Positions 34,377 to 44,021 of a stretch of DNA of 61,860 nt are shown here, piece after piece. Location: the NCBI GenBank assembly GCA_037446355.1, contig JBBIIT010000015.1, positions 1 through 61,860 of the forward strand, written 5' to 3'. Made by a program: the position numbers and the translations under genes. This DNA comes from Roseiarcus sp037446355 (GTDB lineage: Bacteria > Pseudomonadota > Alphaproteobacteria > Rhizobiales > Beijerinckiaceae). The notes under the pieces were generated by a model. That model was not told where the DNA came from, ran no database searches, and saw nothing but the letters and a program-made list of their open reading frames with translations. Each line of letters begins with the position of its first letter. Within the stretch, counting starts at the first letter, position 1.

Positions 34377-34849
34377 GCCCACCTGTCGATCAGCGCCTCG
34401 ACCGCCGCGCAGGCGGCGGGCAGGCTCGCGGCGATAGACGGCGAAGGTTCGAGGCCCCATTGCGTCGTCTGCGGCGCGACGCCGACCAACGCTCGCCGCT
34501 CCGGCAAACAACCGGAAAAGCGAGCGGCATGAACGATGTCGGCGAGCGCGACCTCGTGCGCCGAGGTTTTGACGTAGGAGACCTGCGCGTCCATCGCCGC
34601 GCCCTCGAACACCCGCGTCTCCCCCGCCGCGCCGTCGAACATCGCGGCGTCAACGACGATCAGGGCCGACGCGGCTTCGATGTCAGGCAGCAGAGCAAGT
34701 CCAAGCGTGCCGCCGTCGCAAAATATGACGCGACCCCCGCGATCGTCGCCGCGCGCCGCCAGGTTTTCGACGACATGAATTCCGATGCCGTCGTCGCTCA
34801 GGAGGCGATTGCCGATGCCGAGAACCAAAAGCTTTCCTCGATCCGCCAC
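34373..34849 (-). CDS. hydrogenase maturation protease (HyaD/HupD type)
   Basis: 158 residues of the M52 endopeptidase family. The N-terminal LLVLGIGNRLLSDDGIGIHV carries the first acidic nickel-sensing residue; DGGTLGLALLPDIE and VVDAAMFDGAAG follow; and a conserved His lies in SAHEVALADIV. It removes the C-terminal tail of the large subunit after nickel insertion; hynL has such a tail. I chose the GTG at 34849 because AGAGGGGG precedes it by a few bases; an ATG at 34915 would add 22 poorly conserved residues. Confidence 0.88.
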   Translation of the reverse strand: MADRGKLLVLGIGNRLLSDDGIGIHVVENLAARGDDRGGRVIFCDGGTLGLALLPDIEAASALIVVDAAMFDGAAGETRVFEGAAMDAQVSYVKTSAHEVALADIVHAARFSGCLPERRALVGVAPQTTQWGLEPSPSIAASLPAACAAVEALIDRWA

Positions 34850-34921
34850 GGAAGCCCCCTCTATGTATGTATTCGTATGTGTTGATCGAGGCGTCTCGGC
34901 TATGACGCAGATCAAACGACC

Positions 34922-35248
34922 TTACGAAGGAGGCTCGCGCTCCGCATTTTTCGCGGATGTGGCAGGCGCTTCGGGAGACAGCGGCCCGCGCGCGATGAGA
35001 TCGGCAAAGTGATCTTCGAAATCCTCGCCGCGCAGCGCCTTTTCGACGCCGGCGAGGCTTCGTTCGATCAAGGCCGCTTCATCTGCATCGAGCACCCGCA
35101 CGGCGGTATCGAGATGGACGAGCAACCAGACGCCCGTCCGCTGCGGGCCGACAAGCATCAACGAAACACGCAACCTCGTCTCGCCGCGCGCGCAAAGCGC
35201 GCTGGCCTCGCCGCATTCCATTGCCTGCATTGGTAAGCCCAGGCACAT
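34922..35248 (-). CDS. hypC: hydrogenase formation chaperone, HypC/HupF family
   Basis: 108 residues starting with the diagnostic MCLGLPMQ, in which Cys2 carries the Fe(CN)2CO precursor. The conserved fold continues through VSLMLVGPQRTGVWLLVHLD and the EAALIERSL helix. Classical HypC is about 75-90 residues; the extra C-terminal tail (GPLSPEAPATSAKNAEREPP) is more like HupF. The ATG at 35248 is preceded by GGGG. It lies in the hydrogenase operon, 72 bases before the protease gene. The other hyp genes (A, B, D, E, F) are not in this window. Confidence 0.9.
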   Translation of the reverse strand: MCLGLPMQAMECGEASALCARGETRLRVSLMLVGPQRTGVWLLVHLDTAVRVLDADEAALIERSLAGVEKALRGEDFEDHFADLIARGPLSPEAPATSAKNAEREPPS

Positions 35249-35336
35249 CCCCCGACGCTCCTCACGCGGATTCCACCCGACCGAACCCCCGTGCATGTAG
35301 AGCGCCAGCGCGAGGCGACACTTGATTCAAGTCACT

Positions 35337-36377
35337 TCACGCGTCTTCGACTTCCCGAACGCGAACCTGGAAAGCGACGCAGGGGTCGAAAGACGCGGCG
35401 AGCCAACCTACGCGCCGCTCGGCTTCCGCCCCGGCGCCGATGTACGCGCCCGTCAACGCCCGCGCGAAAGGTCCGTCCGGCATGAAGCTCCAGTCAGTTG
35501 GCGCGAGAATTCGATAGTCCGCGATCCGCCCCCGAGGGTCGAGACACATCCAATGATAGAGTCGGCCGCGCGGAGACTCGACCGCCGCTCCCCCCGCGCC
35601 CGGCCCGTGGCGATGAAACTCCACGATGGGCGCTTGCGACTTGCCGTCCAGCGCGTCGATCGCCTCGGCGATCGCGTCGAGCCGGGCGATCAAGCGCGTC
35701 GCGAGCGAAATCGGCGCCGGCGCAGATTCCAACATTCCTCCCCCGACAGGCGCGCCTCGGGCGAGCGCGGCGAAGATCGCCGCGTCCTGCCGAGGTCCGA
35801 CCCGCGGCAGCGGCGCGGGTTGCGGCGCGAACGCACTGTCGGCGGCGATTTGTGCGTGGAGGCGACCAAACCAGCCCTCTGTCGGCGCGACGCCGCGTCG
35901 TTCGGCAAGGCCAAGAGACGTCGCCGCCGCCCGAACCGTTGCGACGCCGCTCCCGACTTCATCGGCGCGCGAAAGCGCGCGCAGAGCGTTGAGCGCTTCG
36001 CGCAAGACTTGGAGGCTCGAAGAGTCCGGCCCCTCGCCGGGCTCACTTGGCCAACCCAGAACGCAGGAGCGCAGGTTCTCGCCAACCCGCTCGGCGGCCA
36101 GGGCGCGCGAGATCTCTTCCCCGCCAGGCGCAGGCGCGCCGGACGCCGCGGCGAAGGCGGCCGCCGCCGCCGCGCTTTGCGCCGCCGGACACAGCGCGAA
36201 TACAGCGCGCGCCAGCCCCGCCGCCTCAGCCGCGGCCTTGCCGCGAAACACGGCGCCGCCGATCCCGAACCTGCCCGAAGCAATTGTGACCGCCTCGGCT
36301 CGACCGTCTCGGCGGCGTACCTCGATGTCTAAGCGATTGAAAGAAAGCGCCGCGACCGCACTCATGCCAAACCCCAT
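35337..36377 (-). CDS. HupK-like degenerate large-subunit homologue
   Basis: About 346 residues, first gene of the hydrogenase operon. The C-terminal half resembles a hydrogenase large subunit: VEFHRHGPGAGGAAVESPRG, LYHWMCLDPRGRIADYRILA and ASFDPCVAFQVRVREV. The latter retains DPC but not the second cysteine of DPCxxC. The N-terminal CxxC pair is absent, so it cannot bind the active site. HupK proteins are such remnants and act as assembly scaffolds. Start codon uncertain: the ATG at 36377 has AAGGCGG 7 bases upstream, but a GTG at 36383 or an ATG at 36365 are possible. Confidence 0.82.
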   Translation of the reverse strand: MGFGMSAVAALSFNRLDIEVRRRDGRAEAVTIASGRFGIGGAVFRGKAAAEAAGLARAVFALCPAAQSAAAAAAFAAASGAPAPGGEEISRALAAERVGENLRSCVLGWPSEPGEGPDSSSLQVLREALNALRALSRADEVGSGVATVRAAATSLGLAERRGVAPTEGWFGRLHAQIAADSAFAPQPAPLPRVGPRQDAAIFAALARGAPVGGGMLESAPAPISLATRLIARLDAIAEAIDALDGKSQAPIVEFHRHGPGAGGAAVESPRGRLYHWMCLDPRGRIADYRILAPTDWSFMPDGPFARALTGAYIGAGAEAERRVGWLAASFDPCVAFQVRVREVEDA

Positions 36378-36725
36378 ATTCACGCCGCCTTGCTATCGCC
36401 GCATGGACGCCCGCGGAAATGATTTGCGCCGATATTTTGTCGTCGGCAATCCAACCCAGTGATAACGCATAGACCCGCGCGGGCGCCGGACGCTTTGCGG
36501 CGCAAGGCGAACGAGACTCGAATGCGATAATAATAAATTATCTAGAGCATCAGAAAATATAATTTAATCTGATAATGCCGTCGTGCTAAAGATGCGCATG
36601 GAAGATAAAGATCGGGGAGATCCTGCCTCGCCCGCGTGAATAGCCTTTGAAGAAATCAATTGGCCGTTCCATGGCGCCGCCCGTAGCTTCGCCCCGGACC
36701 GACCAAGGCCGCTAAGGAGGAAATC
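36378..36725. other. divergent promoter region between hydrogenase operon and katG
   Basis: 348 bases with no gene. It contains an A/T-rich block (36523-36580), unlike the GC-rich surroundings, with two inverted repeats, and the strong katG ribosome site AAGGAGG just before 36726. I see no sigma-54 promoter for the hydrogenase operon here. Confidence 0.6.
36526..36542. promoter_or_regulatory. inverted repeat, candidate OxyR/Fur-type site upstream of katG
   Basis: GATAAT and ATTATC separated by 5 bases (17 bp in all). The GATA-N9-TATC spacing equals that of an OxyR half-operator (GATAG-N7-CTATC). A second inverted repeat, ATCAGA (36549-36554) with TCTGAT (36568-36573), lies right beside it. 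Both are in the A/T-rich block about 150-200 bases before katG. Peroxide control of katG by OxyR is well known in this group; the assignment here rests on symmetry and spacing only. Confidence 0.4.
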
Positions 36726-38924
<2,199 letters not shown>

Positions 38925-38936
38925 ACCCGCCGACAA

Positions 38937-38966
38937 CGCGGCCGCCCGCTGCGCCGGGCGGCCGCG
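38937..38966. terminator. GC-rich hairpin between convergent katG and sensor kinase genes
   Basis: 12-bp perfect arms (CGCGGCCGCCCG and its reverse complement) enclose a 6-base loop (CTGCGC). It lies in the 48 bases between two converging stop codons, so it can act on both transcripts. There is no long T tract on either side (only GATTTC after it), so it is a terminator-like structure rather than a textbook intrinsic terminator. Confidence 0.65.
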
Positions 38967-38972
38967 CAGATT

Positions 38973-40325
38973 TCAGACTCGCGGCGAGAGTTCGAATACG
39001 GAGCCCGGGTGATTGTCGCCGACGCGAAAGTCGAACTCGTGCAGTTTGGCGATCGCCGCGGCGATGTTTAGGCCCAGGCCGACGCCGTTGGCGTTGTCTG
39101 CCGCGCCCACGCGATGAAAGCGGTCGAAGATCGCCTGCTTATCGACCTGCGCGACGCCCGGGCCGGTGTCGCAGATACGTACGAAAGCCCGCGCTCCGTC
39201 CATCGAGGCTTTGATTCTAATAGAGCCGCCGGGCTCGGTGTATTTGATCGCGTTGTCGATGACATTGGCGAGCGCCTCGCGCAACAGATCGGCGTCGCCG
39301 TTGACCAAAACCGGCGGCGTCGCCTCGATGGTCATCAAAATTGACTTTTCGCGCGCGAGCGGCTCGTAGAACTCGAACAGATCGACGCAGATCGGCGCCA
39401 TATCGACCTTCTCGAAAACCCGGGATCGCGGAGCGTTTTCGACCTCCGCCAACCTCAGCAGCGCGGCGATCGTCACCATCGTGGAATCGAGATCGGTCAG
39501 CGCGCGGCGCACCGAAGCGCGCAGCGCGAGCGCGTCGGGATCGTTGACGCTCCGTTCGAGACGCGCGCGGATCACAGATATCGGCGTTCGCAGATCGTGG
39601 GCGATATTGTCGCCAACGCTGCGAATTTGACCGATCACGCGGACCAGTTCGTCGAGCATGACGTTGACGTCGCGCGAGATGCGACCGATGTCGTCGGTGG
39701 ATTTCTGGTCCGGCAGGCGCGCGGAAAGATCGCCCTGCATGATCCGCGTCAGGATCGCCTTGATCCGCCTGAGGCGCCGCGACATTCGTCGCGCCGCCCA
39801 ACCGCCGATCGCGAAGGCGACGATAAGCGCGGGCGCGCAAGAGAGGGCGAGCGTGCGCAGCACCGTCTCGCGCAGTTCCTCGAGTTCGACCAAACTTCGG
39901 CCAAGAAGCAGCACGCTGCCATCCGCGCGCGGCCGCGCGACGAAAATAGCGGGTTCGAGCTGATCAGGGCGTCCGGGCGGCCGCGCGGTCCGATCGATGT
40001 GCGGTTCGCCGTCGATTCGGATGGGCGGCATCGCCTTTATATTGCCGAGGATCGGCTTGCCCGACGGATCGAAGAAGGCGGCGTAGTCGAGGCGGCGCAA
40101 GTCGCGCGTCAGCCTCAGCTCCAGCGCGTTCTTCAGCTCCGCATCGGTGTAATTGACGGCGCGGTCCGCCTCTTCGGATAGAATACGGCGCGCGTTCGCT
40201 TCCTCCGCGCTGGTGATCTGCCAGTATACGAAGGCGAATATGGCCAACGTAGCCGCCATCGTCGCCAATGCGACGATCGCTGTCGCCCGGAAGGCCGAAC
40301 TGCGGAAGCCCTCAATCCTCCACAT
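38973..40325 (-). CDS. sensor histidine kinase of the efflux operon
   Basis: 450 residues. The first membrane segment (about 15-34, ATAIVALATMAATLAIFAFV) is followed by a periplasmic sensor of about 125 residues, a second membrane segment (SCAPALIVAFAIGGWAA) and a HAMP linker. The phosphoacceptor is in NIAHDLRTPISVIRARLE. The ATPase domain has an N box (ANVIDNAIKYTEPGG), G1 (CDTGPGV) and G2 (GVGLGLNIAAAIA). It probably phosphorylates the adjacent response regulator, whose gene overlaps its start by 14 bases. Its place at the end of an RND efflux operon suggests control of that pump. Confidence 0.9.
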   Translation of the reverse strand: MWRIEGFRSSAFRATAIVALATMAATLAIFAFVYWQITSAEEANARRILSEEADRAVNYTDAELKNALELRLTRDLRRLDYAAFFDPSGKPILGNIKAMPPIRIDGEPHIDRTARPPGRPDQLEPAIFVARPRADGSVLLLGRSLVELEELRETVLRTLALSCAPALIVAFAIGGWAARRMSRRLRRIKAILTRIMQGDLSARLPDQKSTDDIGRISRDVNVMLDELVRVIGQIRSVGDNIAHDLRTPISVIRARLERSVNDPDALALRASVRRALTDLDSTMVTIAALLRLAEVENAPRSRVFEKVDMAPICVDLFEFYEPLAREKSILMTIEATPPVLVNGDADLLREALANVIDNAIKYTEPGGSIRIKASMDGARAFVRICDTGPGVAQVDKQAIFDRFHRVGAADNANGVGLGLNIAAAIAKLHEFDFRVGDNHPGSVFELSPRV

Positions 40326-41034
40326 CGAGCATGAATCCTGCGCCACGAATGTTCTTGATCGCCGACTTGGCGCCCGGCGCATCGATCTTGCGCCTGAGAT
40401 TGCTGATATGCACGTCGACGACGTTAGTCTCGGGCGTGAAACGATAAGACCAAACATCGTGCAAGAGCATCGCGCGCGTCACCAGTTGATTGGGACGTCG
40501 CAGAAAATATTCGAGGAGTTTGAACTCGCGAGGCAACAGATCGACCTGCGCGCCCGCGCGCGTGACCGTCTGCGCAATAAGATCCATTTCCAGATCGGCG
40601 ACGCGGATGCGAGTGGTGCGAACGTCCTCCAGACGCCGGACCAGGGATTGGACGCGCGCGGCCAGTTCGCCCAGATCAAATGGCTTGGCGAGATAATCGT
40701 CGCCGCCTCCCGTCAGGCCGCGGATGCGCTCGTCGACCGACGACAGGCCGGAAACGAAGAGCACCGGTGTTTTCACACCCTCGGCGCGCAAAGTCTCCAC
40801 CATTTTGAGTCCGTCCGAACCGTGCAGCATCCGGTCGACGATCATCAGAGCCGCCGGTCCGGTGCGCGCTTCGTGCAGCGCCTCCGCGACCGTATCCACC
40901 GCGCGCACCTGGTAGCCGAGCCTACGAAGCTCTCCGCAGATTTCGTCGGAGAGATCCTTCTCGTCCTCGACGACCAGCACATGAACCGCCTGGGGCGCCT
41001 TAAGGCCGGTCGATCGAGGGGAGTCGTCCTTCAT
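40312..41034 (-). CDS. OmpR/PhoB-type response regulator
   Basis: 240 residues. The receiver domain begins HVLVVEDEKDLSDEICGELR; the phosphoacceptor Asp is in AALMIVDRMLHGSDG and the conserved Lys is in GGDDYLAKPFDLGEL. The DNA-binding winged helix follows (VDLLPREFKLLEYFLRRPNQ, TNVVDVHISNLRRKID). It partners with the downstream histidine kinase. Its start overlaps the stop of the outer-membrane efflux gene (ATGA), so pump and regulators are one operon. Confidence 0.93.
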   Translation of the reverse strand: MKDDSPRSTGLKAPQAVHVLVVEDEKDLSDEICGELRRLGYQVRAVDTVAEALHEARTGPAALMIVDRMLHGSDGLKMVETLRAEGVKTPVLFVSGLSSVDERIRGLTGGGDDYLAKPFDLGELAARVQSLVRRLEDVRTTRIRVADLEMDLIAQTVTRAGAQVDLLPREFKLLEYFLRRPNQLVTRAMLLHDVWSYRFTPETNVVDVHISNLRRKIDAPGAKSAIKNIRGAGFMLDVED

Positions 41035-42560
41035 GGGGCCTTTGCCGATTGCGCCGCGTATTTCGCCGCCGCGACGATGGCCGGATCGGGGAGTCGAATT
41101 GGCGGGATCGCCTGCTCGCGCCAGCCGCCGCCGAGGGCGCGGAAAAGATCGACGAGAGCTTCGGCTTCGATCTGCCGCGTCTGGACGTGGCGCTCCTCGA
41201 GGTCGAACTGTTGCCGCTCGGCGTCCAGCACGTTGAGGAAGTCGGTGAGGCCGCGATCGTAACGCTCATTGGCGATGCGGGTGGCGTCGTGCGCCGCCGC
41301 CAGGGCTTGATCGAGTCGAATCAAGCGAAGCTGCTGACCATGGTAGACCGAACTGGCGTCGTCGACTTGCTGCACCGCTTTCAGTATGGCTTCTCGGTAT
41401 GTGACAAGCACTTCGCGCGTCTTGAAATCCGCGCTCGCGATTTGGGCGTCCAAGGCGCCGAAATCGAGTATCGGCAGCGTAAGCGACGGCCCGATCGACC
41501 AGATCGCGTAGGCCGGCGATCCCTTGGGCGCCAGCGCGCCTTGCTGCAGACCATAAGCGCCCGTGAGGCTAACGCTTGGGAACAGCTCCGCGATCGCCTC
41601 TCCGACGCGGGCGTTGGCGGCGGCGAGTTGGCGCTCGACCTCGCGGATATCGGGTCGGCGGCGCAGCAGGTCGGCCGGCAGGCCGATCGGGATGCGATGC
41701 GGCAGCGCCGGAATGTCACCGGATTCGGCAAGCTCTTTGGTCAGCGATTCGGGATAAGTTCCGAGCAGCACGGCGATCGCGTGTCGGCTAACGTCGATGC
41801 GGGCCACCAGCGGCGCCCGGTCGGCTTGCAGGGTCGCCAACTCGCGCTGAGCGAGACTGACGTCCAATTCGTTGGTCAATCCGCGTTCGAGCCGCGATTG
41901 CGCGAGTCCGAGACCGGCGCGGGCCGCGTCGATGTTCTTGCCGAGCACCACGAGTTCGCGCTGTTGCGCGCGCATGTCGAGATAGGCTTTGGCGACATCC
42001 GCCGCCACGGTGACTTGGGTCCAACCGCGCGCCGCTTGCAGCGCCTCGGCGTCGGCCTGTCGCGCCTCGACCTCACGCTTGATCCGACCGAATAGATCGA
42101 GATCCCATGCGGCGACCGCGCCGCCGGCGCCAGAGATCGAGTTTAATCCCTTCGAATTTTCAGCTGATCGAAATTCTGGCGCCACTCGACCGTTGGTGTT
42201 GTCGGAGCCGGTGCCGCCGCCCCCGCCCGCATTGAACAACACGTCGGGATATTCGGTCGCGCTTACCGCGGCGAGCCGCGCGCGCGCATCTTGGATGCGG
42301 TTGAGCGCGACCTCGAGATCAAGGTTCGCGCTCAGCGCACGGTCGACGAGGGAATTGAGTTCTGCGTCGCGCAGCCCCCGCCACCACTCGCGAATGTCGA
42401 TGTTCGGTCGCGGCCCGCCTTGGGCCTGCGCCTCGACTTCCGCGACGAATCGATCGGGCGTCGCGGCGTCGGGCGACTTATAATCCGGCCCCACCGCGCA
42501 GCTCGCCAGGGCGGCGGCCAACGCTAACGCCGCCGAGGATCTAAGAAACTTCAATGCCAC
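41031..42560 (-). CDS. RND efflux outer-membrane lipoprotein (NodT/OprM type)
   Basis: About 509 residues. A lipoprotein signal (LKFLRSSAALALAAALASC, lipobox LASC) is followed by AVGPDYKSPDAATPDRF, the standard start of NodT/CusC-type outer-membrane factors. Two homologous efflux-protein repeats follow, including RRRPDIREVERQLAAANARV and GLTDFLNVLDAERQQF. It forms the outer-membrane channel for the adjacent pump. Start chosen at the GTG at 42560, close before the signal peptide; the frame continues upstream with sequence unlike a signal, so the exact start is uncertain. Confidence 0.88.
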   Translation of the reverse strand: MALKFLRSSAALALAAALASCAVGPDYKSPDAATPDRFVAEVEAQAQGGPRPNIDIREWWRGLRDAELNSLVDRALSANLDLEVALNRIQDARARLAAVSATEYPDVLFNAGGGGGTGSDNTNGRVAPEFRSAENSKGLNSISGAGGAVAAWDLDLFGRIKREVEARQADAEALQAARGWTQVTVAADVAKAYLDMRAQQRELVVLGKNIDAARAGLGLAQSRLERGLTNELDVSLAQRELATLQADRAPLVARIDVSRHAIAVLLGTYPESLTKELAESGDIPALPHRIPIGLPADLLRRRPDIREVERQLAAANARVGEAIAELFPSVSLTGAYGLQQGALAPKGSPAYAIWSIGPSLTLPILDFGALDAQIASADFKTREVLVTYREAILKAVQQVDDASSVYHGQQLRLIRLDQALAAAHDATRIANERYDRGLTDFLNVLDAERQQFDLEERHVQTRQIEAEALVDLFRALGGGWREQAIPPIRLPDPAIVAAAKYAAQSAKAP

Positions 42561-42713
42561 TGCGACCGCCCGCCCAAAAGAAAATTTCGTTCGCCCCCGT
42601 TCGGGCTCGCGGCGCGAACCTCGGGTTACCTGAACCGCGGGAATCCGCGCCTGCGCGGAACTCCGCAGCCGGGCCGCGCGCCTCTCTCGTCGCATTCTGT
42701 AACACGACGACGC

Positions 42714-44021
42714 CTATTTGTCCGCTTGCGTCAAATCGTGGGTCTTAACTGTCGCCCCGTCGGAGATCTGGCTGCTGAGGTTGATGATCACCCGGTCGCC
42801 CGGTTTGAGATCGGACTGAACGCCGACCAGCTTTCCGTCGTCGCTGACGATGCTCACCTTTCGGAAATGGACCACGTCGCTATCGTCCACCACCGCGACC
42901 TGAGGCCCGCTGGCGCGAAATTGCATCGCGGCCGGCGGCAACTGAATCAACTGCTTGCCTGTCACTTGCAGCGACACATGCGCATATAGACCAGGAACCA
43001 GCTTATGGTCGGCGTTGGGAAGATCGATCTCGGTGCGCAAGGTGCGCGAAGACGGGTCGAGCGCCTTGGCGGTACGGCTGACCTTGCCTTTGAACTCGAG
43101 GTCCGCCTTGCCGTCGAATGCGATCGTCGCCTCGCCGCCTTGGGAAATGAGAACGTCGGCGACGCTCTGCGGCGCGTGTACGAACACCCGAATCGGATTT
43201 TCCTGCGCTAAACGATAGAGCGCGGTCGTGTTGGCGGTGCTGCCGGCGGTAACGAGATCGCCGGTGTTAATGTTGCGCTTCACGATGGTGCCGTCGAACG
43301 GCGCCTTCACCTGCTTGAACTCCGTCAGCACGGTCAGACGGTCGACCTCCGCTTTCTGGAGGTCAACCTGGGCGCGCGCGGCGATCAGATTGGCTTGTGC
43401 CTCCGCGAGCGCCGCCTTCTTGGAATCCCGCTCTTCGTCGGAAACGACGCCCTTGGGCGAATCACGCCAGCGCGCGTAACTCACGTTAGCGAAATCCTCT
43501 TGCGACTGCCGCACCGCGACCTCCGCCTCGGTCGCGTTCAATTTGGCTTTCGCGGCGGCCAGTTCAGCGTCCACTTCCGGCGTTTCGAGCGTCGCGAGCG
43601 TCTGGCCCGCGCTGACGGAATCGCCGATGTCCACGTTCCACTTCGCAACATAACCGTTGACGCGCGAATAGATCGTCGTTTCGTCCCATGCGGCGGTCGC
43701 GCCCGGCAAGGTCACGGTTTGAACCGGGCTCGATATTCCGACCTTTATGACTTCGACCGTCGGGGCTTCCGCGGCCAGTTGCGCCGTCGCATCGGCCAGT
43801 TCGCGCTCGCTCTTATCCTTCCTGGCGTGGACGTAAAAGAAACCGATCGCCAGCGCGATTACGAGAATCAACGCCGCGCGCAGCAGTCGCCGCCCCGTGC
43901 CGGGTTTGATTTCGGATACGACCGCCTTCTCCGCCGCAGTGTGATCTTTCGGTTCGCCGTATGGGTCCAGGATTTCGGTCTTAGCCACGGATTTAGCCTC
44001 GAGAGCGCGCGGATTATTCAT
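42714..44021 (-). CDS. RND efflux periplasmic adaptor (membrane fusion protein)
   Basis: 435 residues. A cytoplasmic tail is followed by one membrane segment (LLRAALILVIALAIGFFYVH) and then the HlyD/AcrA-type lipoyl, coiled-coil and beta-barrel domains: ETTIYSRVNGYVAKWNVDIG, the long helical hairpin from VDAELAAAKAKLNATEAEVA onward, and APFDGTIVKRNINTGDLV. It links the inner-membrane pump to the outer-membrane channel. Its ATG overlaps the permease stop by 4 bases. Confidence 0.92.
   Translation of the reverse strand: MNNPRALEAKSVAKTEILDPYGEPKDHTAAEKAVVSEIKPGTGRRLLRAALILVIALAIGFFYVHARKDKSERELADATAQLAAEAPTVEVIKVGISSPVQTVTLPGATAAWDETTIYSRVNGYVAKWNVDIGDSVSAGQTLATLETPEVDAELAAAKAKLNATEAEVAVRQSQEDFANVSYARWRDSPKGVVSDEERDSKKAALAEAQANLIAARAQVDLQKAEVDRLTVLTEFKQVKAPFDGTIVKRNINTGDLVTAGSTANTTALYRLAQENPIRVFVHAPQSVADVLISQGGEATIAFDGKADLEFKGKVSRTAKALDPSSRTLRTEIDLPNADHKLVPGLYAHVSLQVTGKQLIQLPPAAMQFRASGPQVAVVDDSDVVHFRKVSIVSDDGKLVGVQSDLKPGDRVIINLSSQISDGATVKTHDLTQADK

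Noticed and set aside
36646..36658. FNR-like sequence TTGAAGAAATCAA before katG
   Set aside because: The half-sites are one base closer than in the FNR consensus (TTGAT-N4-ATCAA), so it does not fit.
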